Below, one piece after another: positions 6,755-9,890 of a stretch of DNA of 9,890 nucleotides (its first letter is position 1; each line of letters opens with the position of its first letter). The position numbers and the translations under genes are program-made. The stretch is from an uncultured Eubacteriales bacterium (GTDB lineage Bacteria > Bacillota_A > Clostridia > Lachnospirales > Lachnospiraceae). The DNA lies in assembly GCA_902803345.1 (NCBI GenBank), contig CADCPV010000221.1, positions 1 to 9,890 on the forward strand, read 5' to 3'. The notes under the pieces are model-generated. The model was not told the DNA's origin. It did not search any database and was given only the letters and a program-made list of their open reading frames with translations.

Positions 6755-7638
6755 CAGTACCTCCTCAGACTCGCGAGCTCCTCATAAATCCTTACATAGC
6801 TTTCGTAACGCACCTTCGAAATCCGGCCAGCCTTCACCGCTTCCCGCACAGCGCATTCCGGCTCATGGATATGCGCACAGGACCGCAGATAACGGCAGGA
6901 AGGAAGGTATGGTTTGAATTCGTTGAAATACAGGTCCAGTTCTTCCCTGTCGATAAAATCAATATCAACCCTGGTAAATCCCGGCGTATCGCAGAGATAG
7001 CTGTCGTCCCCAAGATAAAAGACTTCGGAATGCCGCGTCGTATTTTTTCCGCGGTCAATTTTCTTCGAAAGAAGTCCGGTCTCCATGATCTGGCCGCCTA
7101 AAAGCAGATTGATCAGGGAAGACTTTCCGACGCCGGAAGGCCCGGCAAGACAGGAAAAGCAGCCGCGCATCCGCTGCCGCAGCGCATCAATTCCGCGCTC
7201 TTCCCGAACAGAAATGAATTCTATCGGATAGGTGCTCTCATGGAAAGCATCCCGGATTTCCTGCAGTTCTTCTTCCGTACAGAGGTCACATTTATTGACA
7301 ATCAGCACGACCGGGATTTCTGTATCATGCACCAGGCAGAGATAGCTGTTCAGCATATCGAAATTCGGTGCGGGCGTTTTTGCGGAAAAGATCAAAAAGA
7401 TCTGGTCAACGTTCGCAAGCGCCGGGCGCACGAGCTGGCTGGATCTCTCCAAAATCCGGTCAATGCTGCCTGCATTTTCAATCTCAGAGTCAAAGACCGT
7501 GCTGAATTCAACACGGTCTCCGACAAGTGGTTTCTCATGATTTTTGCGGAATATCCCCTTGGCACGGCACTGATACAGCGCCGCACCGTCATGGACATAA
7601 TAGAAGCCGCCGACACCGCGGATAATCCGGCCGGTCAT
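6754..7638 (-). CDS. rsgA: Ribosome small-subunit GTPase RsgA
   Basis: Circularly permuted GTPase that acts in late maturation of the 30S ribosomal subunit, 294 residues, normal for the Firmicutes form (B. subtilis YloQ/CpgA). An N-terminal OB-fold covers about 1-68. The permuted motif order is visible: NKCD (G4, 115-118), then the P-loop GPSGVGKSS (166-174), then the GKNTTRH switch (197-203), then DTPGF (G3, 217-221). The C-terminal zinc knuckle has ligands Cys248, Cys254, His256 and Cys262 with the expected C-x5-C-x-H-x5-C spacing. The ATG overlaps the kinase gene stop as ATGA. Only a G-rich run precedes it, so it is probably translated by coupling. In B. subtilis the homologue is phosphorylated by the PASTA kinase PrkC encoded next to it, so the shared transcript may pair enzyme and substrate. 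Confidence 0.97.
   Translation of the reverse strand: MTGRIIRGVGGFYYVHDGAALYQCRAKGIFRKNHEKPLVGDRVEFSTVFDSEIENAGSIDRILERSSQLVRPALANVDQIFLIFSAKTPAPNFDMLNSYLCLVHDTEIPVVLIVNKCDLCTEEELQEIRDAFHESTYPIEFISVREERGIDALRQRMRGCFSCLAGPSGVGKSSLINLLLGGQIMETGLLSKKIDRGKNTTRHSEVFYLGDDSYLCDTPGFTRVDIDFIDREELDLYFNEFKPYLPSCRYLRSCAHIHEPECAVREAVKAGRISKVRYESYVRIYEELASLRRY
6760..6765 (-). promoter_or_regulatory. Strong ribosome binding site of rpe
   Basis: A perfect AGGAGG sits five bases before the rpe ATG (6754) and lies within the last codons of rsgA. It fixes the rpe start and shows the anti-Shine-Dalgarno preference of this genome. Confidence 0.85.
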
Positions 7639-9890
7639 GCCCCGCCCCCGGTATCTTCAGGAGTTTCGCCGCCGCTGTTATCCTCAGATGCCTGTGTGTC
7701 CGGAGGTGCTTCAGTATCAGAACTCGGAGGTTCTGTCTCAGAGGAACTCGGCGGTTCCGTCTCAGAGGAAGTCGGCTCTACATAACGGAACACTGTCATC
7801 GTAACGGTTTCACCGGCCTTCAGCGGGCTCTTTCCTTCCGGACTGATCGATTTTACAATATTGTTCTCGTTCGGATCGGAAGTTGTTTCATCGAGTACCA
7901 CAACGACATAACCGGCTGCTTCAAGTGCCTGCTTTGCTTCTGCTTCCGGAGTCGGATACCCGACGTCAGGAACGAGCGGAATTGCTTCATACGCCCAGTA
8001 CACCAGGTCTACCGTAAAGGGCTCGTATGCGATGCTCTCGCCTTCCGAAGACTTCGGCGGAGCAGGAATCACGGTTCCGGGCTCAACAGACTGAGACTTG
8101 ATCAGCAGGTTGTTCTCTTCCACATCGGTCGTCTCGGCCTTGACTTCTCCAATCACAAATCCGAGCGCATCGGCCTGTTTCTGCGCGTCTTCCAGTGTGC
8201 CGCCCACAAGGTTCGGCATCAGGGTCTGCGCCTTCGCCACTGTCAGCGTAATCGGATCCCGGAGCGGCCAGTAGTCGCCTTCGACCGGATCCTGCAGGGT
8301 GACAGTGCCTTCCGGATATTCGGCGTTCACTTCTTCGACGATCTCAACCGTAAATCCGACAGCATCCATTGCCGCGGTTGCGGCTTCGACATCCATTCCG
8401 ATAACGCCCGGCACCTGTTCCATCTTCGGTCCAAGGGAAACAACGATATCGACGGACGATCCGTTCCGGACTGTCGTTTCCGGAGCCGGCGACTGACCCA
8501 TAATCAGGCCTTCATCCACTTCGTCGCTGTATTCCTCTGTAATATTGCCGATTGTCAGCGCGCTGTACATCAGTTTTGTCGAGACATCGCCCTTATACAT
8601 GCCGTACAGGTTCGGAACCGCTACGAATTCCGGTCCAAGACTGTAAATAACCGTAACGGTATCGCCAGGCTGCACAAGTCCGGAAGACGGATCAATCGAA
8701 ATGATGTGGTTCGCCGGCGTTGTACTCGAATAGGTCTTCTCATAGACGAAATTGATATCCGGATAGTTTACGGCGTCGTTCTTGAATGCCGAAAGCGTTC
8801 CGCCGACATAATGCTCCTGGATCTCAAACTTGTCCGAGCCCTGGGACATCATGATGACAATCGTGCTGCCCTTCTCGACAATCGTGCCTTCCGGATAACT
8901 CTGCTTGATGATGTACATCTCAGGATATTCATCCGAATAGCCGAACTGGGAACCGAGTTTCGCCTCAAGGCCGGCATCCTTCAGCCGCTGGATTGCTTCT
9001 TCGTAATAGTAGCCGATGACATTCGGGACAATCGCATCCGTTTCTTCATTGAACATTTCCGTTTCCTTGGTAGAAAGTTCAATGAATTCCTCGGTGGTCG
9101 TTTCAGTCTCGGTTGTCGGCGCTTCTGTCGTTCTGGTTTCCGACGCAGAAGTACTGGTCGGCCTCGTGACTGCATTCTGGTTGCAGCCGGAAAGTGTCAC
9201 AAAGATGTAAATCAGAAGGCAGATAATGACCGCCCCGATCACGATGCCTGCGATCAGAATGATCCGGTCCATCAGCGGCTTTTCGTCTTCCCGCATATCT
9301 TCCGCGAAAAGATCATGGTTTTCTTCCTTCTGTTCCTCGGTGTCCGCTTCATCAAAATCCTGGTCCGGGCTGAGCTCGGTAAAATCAATCACCGCGCCGG
9401 CGGAGCGATGTTCCCGGATGCCGGGACGCTTCGGCTTTTTCTCTTCGCTGTCAATAATCGTCATGGCCTGCCGGCGTGCCGGTGACTCGGAAACGGTTTC
9501 GGGAAGATCCGGTTCCGTATCAAAATCGACATCATCCCCGGGAACTGCCGGGACATTCGGCTGGAACAGCGGCGTGCCCTTCCGCGGACGGGTCCCGCCG
9601 TCTGATGCTGTGCTCTTCGCAGACGCTGACGTCTTCGAAGATGCGGGTATTCTCTCGCCAGATGCAGGCTTGTCAAAGGAGGAAACGCGCTGGGATGCCG
9701 CGGGTCCTGTAAATACCTGTGTTGTGGATTTCAGGACTGTCTCCTGCTCCTGTTTCTCAAAATTGAAAGAGGGGTTCGCAACCGCAATCCTTAGATCCTG
9801 CAGAAGCTCCGTGCAGTTATGATAACGGCGCTCCTTGGATTTCTGGGTTGCCCGGAAAATGATCTGCTCCAGAGCAACCGGGCAGTCCGG
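7635..9890 (-). CDS. prkC: PASTA-domain Ser/Thr protein kinase, 5' end beyond window
   Basis: Transmembrane kinase of the PknB/PrkC/Stk1 family, which senses peptidoglycan fragments or lipid II and controls wall synthesis, growth and dormancy exit. The visible 751 residues begin in the last part of the kinase C-lobe (ALEQIIFRATQKSKERRY, then ELLQDL). A long Ser/Thr/Pro-rich, later acidic, juxtamembrane linker covers about 45-208. A membrane helix at 209-234 is followed by a Thr/Glu-rich stalk (240-285) and six PASTA-like repeats at about 287-350, 354-418, 422-487, 490-552, 556-630 and 638-704. Repeat 2 is degenerate, and repeats 5 and 6 have long insertions. The protein ends in a 47-residue Ser/Glu/Pro-rich tail. 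The first internal ATG (9464) is not the start: the frame is open to 9890 and codes for kinase sequence. B. subtilis PrkC has three or four such repeats, so this ectodomain is long. A PrpC-type phosphatase gene probably lies upstream, outside the window. Confidence 0.96.
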   Translation of the reverse strand, partial: PDCPVALEQIIFRATQKSKERRYHNCTELLQDLRIAVANPSFNFEKQEQETVLKSTTQVFTGPAASQRVSSFDKPASGERIPASSKTSASAKSTASDGGTRPRKGTPLFQPNVPAVPGDDVDFDTEPDLPETVSESPARRQAMTIIDSEEKKPKRPGIREHRSAGAVIDFTELSPDQDFDEADTEEQKEENHDLFAEDMREDEKPLMDRIILIAGIVIGAVIICLLIYIFVTLSGCNQNAVTRPTSTSASETRTTEAPTTETETTTEEFIELSTKETEMFNEETDAIVPNVIGYYYEEAIQRLKDAGLEAKLGSQFGYSDEYPEMYIIKQSYPEGTIVEKGSTIVIMMSQGSDKFEIQEHYVGGTLSAFKNDAVNYPDINFVYEKTYSSTTPANHIISIDPSSGLVQPGDTVTVIYSLGPEFVAVPNLYGMYKGDVSTKLMYSALTIGNITEEYSDEVDEGLIMGQSPAPETTVRNGSSVDIVVSLGPKMEQVPGVIGMDVEAATAAMDAVGFTVEIVEEVNAEYPEGTVTLQDPVEGDYWPLRDPITLTVAKAQTLMPNLVGGTLEDAQKQADALGFVIGEVKAETTDVEENNLLIKSQSVEPGTVIPAPPKSSEGESIAYEPFTVDLVYWAYEAIPLVPDVGYPTPEAEAKQALEAAGYVVVVLDETTSDPNENNIVKSISPEGKSPLKAGETVTMTVFRYVEPTSSETEPPSSSETEPPSSDTEAPPDTQASEDNSGGETPEDTGGGA
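7717..7775. repeat. Short in-frame tandem repeat in the kinase tail
   Basis: Two and a half copies of a 21-24 base unit lie in the 3' end of the kinase gene: 7717-7737 (three bases shorter), 7738-7761 and a partial copy at 7762-7775. They share the core GAACTCGG-x-GGTTC-x-GTC on the plus strand. The units encode repeats of the type SSETEPPS. Unit lengths are multiples of three, so changes in copy number would keep the frame and only lengthen or shorten the tail. Confidence 0.75.

Noticed and set aside
9183..9194. Lipobox-like L-S-G-C at the outer end of the kinase membrane helix
   Set aside because: It is internal, behind a large cytoplasmic domain, so signal peptidase II processing is not expected. 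Ordinary transmembrane topology explains it.
8706..9485. Plus-strand open frame of 259 codons over the PASTA kinase gene
   Set aside because: It mirrors the kinase coding sequence, its protein is Arg-rich and low in complexity, and it shows no family match.

Overview
The window reads as ordinary chromosomal DNA from a Gram-positive bacterium of the Firmicutes, most likely a Clostridia/Lachnospiraceae-type organism. The grounds are gene content and order (PASTA-domain Ser/Thr kinase - rsgA - rpe; comEA and comEC; lipoproteins with Gram-positive-style signal peptides) and AGGAGG-type ribosome binding sites. The base composition is moderately GC-rich, with one AT-rich intergenic island. No tRNA, rRNA, CRISPR array, insertion sequence or phage gene was seen. 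This assignment is inference from protein families, not from a database search.

All nine genes lie on the minus strand, so the biological order runs from position 9890 down to 1. Block 1 (9890 to 5133) holds a PASTA-domain kinase (PknB/PrkC family, N-terminal part beyond the window), the ribosome-assembly GTPase RsgA, ribulose-5-phosphate 3-epimerase (Rpe), and a lipoprotein with a degenerate parvulin-type prolyl isomerase domain. The four genes overlap by 4, 1 and 4 bases and look translationally coupled. A 100-base AT-rich gap (5033-5132) follows. It contains a good candidate sigma-A promoter overlaid by a near-perfect 32-base palindrome, a likely operator. Block 2 (5032 to 1) holds comEA, an OmpR-family response regulator, its sensor histidine kinase, a lipoprotein with two GerMN domains, and the first 438 or so codons of comEC, which runs off the window.

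The logic of the window is envelope sensing plus DNA uptake. The kinase and the two-component system are both expected to sense the cell wall or surface. The prolyl isomerase and GerMN proteins are surface lipoproteins. ComEA and ComEC are the DNA receptor and channel of transformation. The response regulator - sensor kinase - GerMN lipoprotein order matches the actinobacterial mtrA-mtrB-lpqB cassette, here inserted between comEA and comEC. The points most worth a second look are the promoter palindrome, that cassette, and the apparent lack of a normal start codon at the expected place for comEC (an ACG triplet sits where the ribosome binding site predicts the start). I found no wholly unknown system. 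Every gene belongs to a recognisable family, and the novelty, if any, is in arrangement and regulation. There is no stretch longer than 300 bases without a gene.
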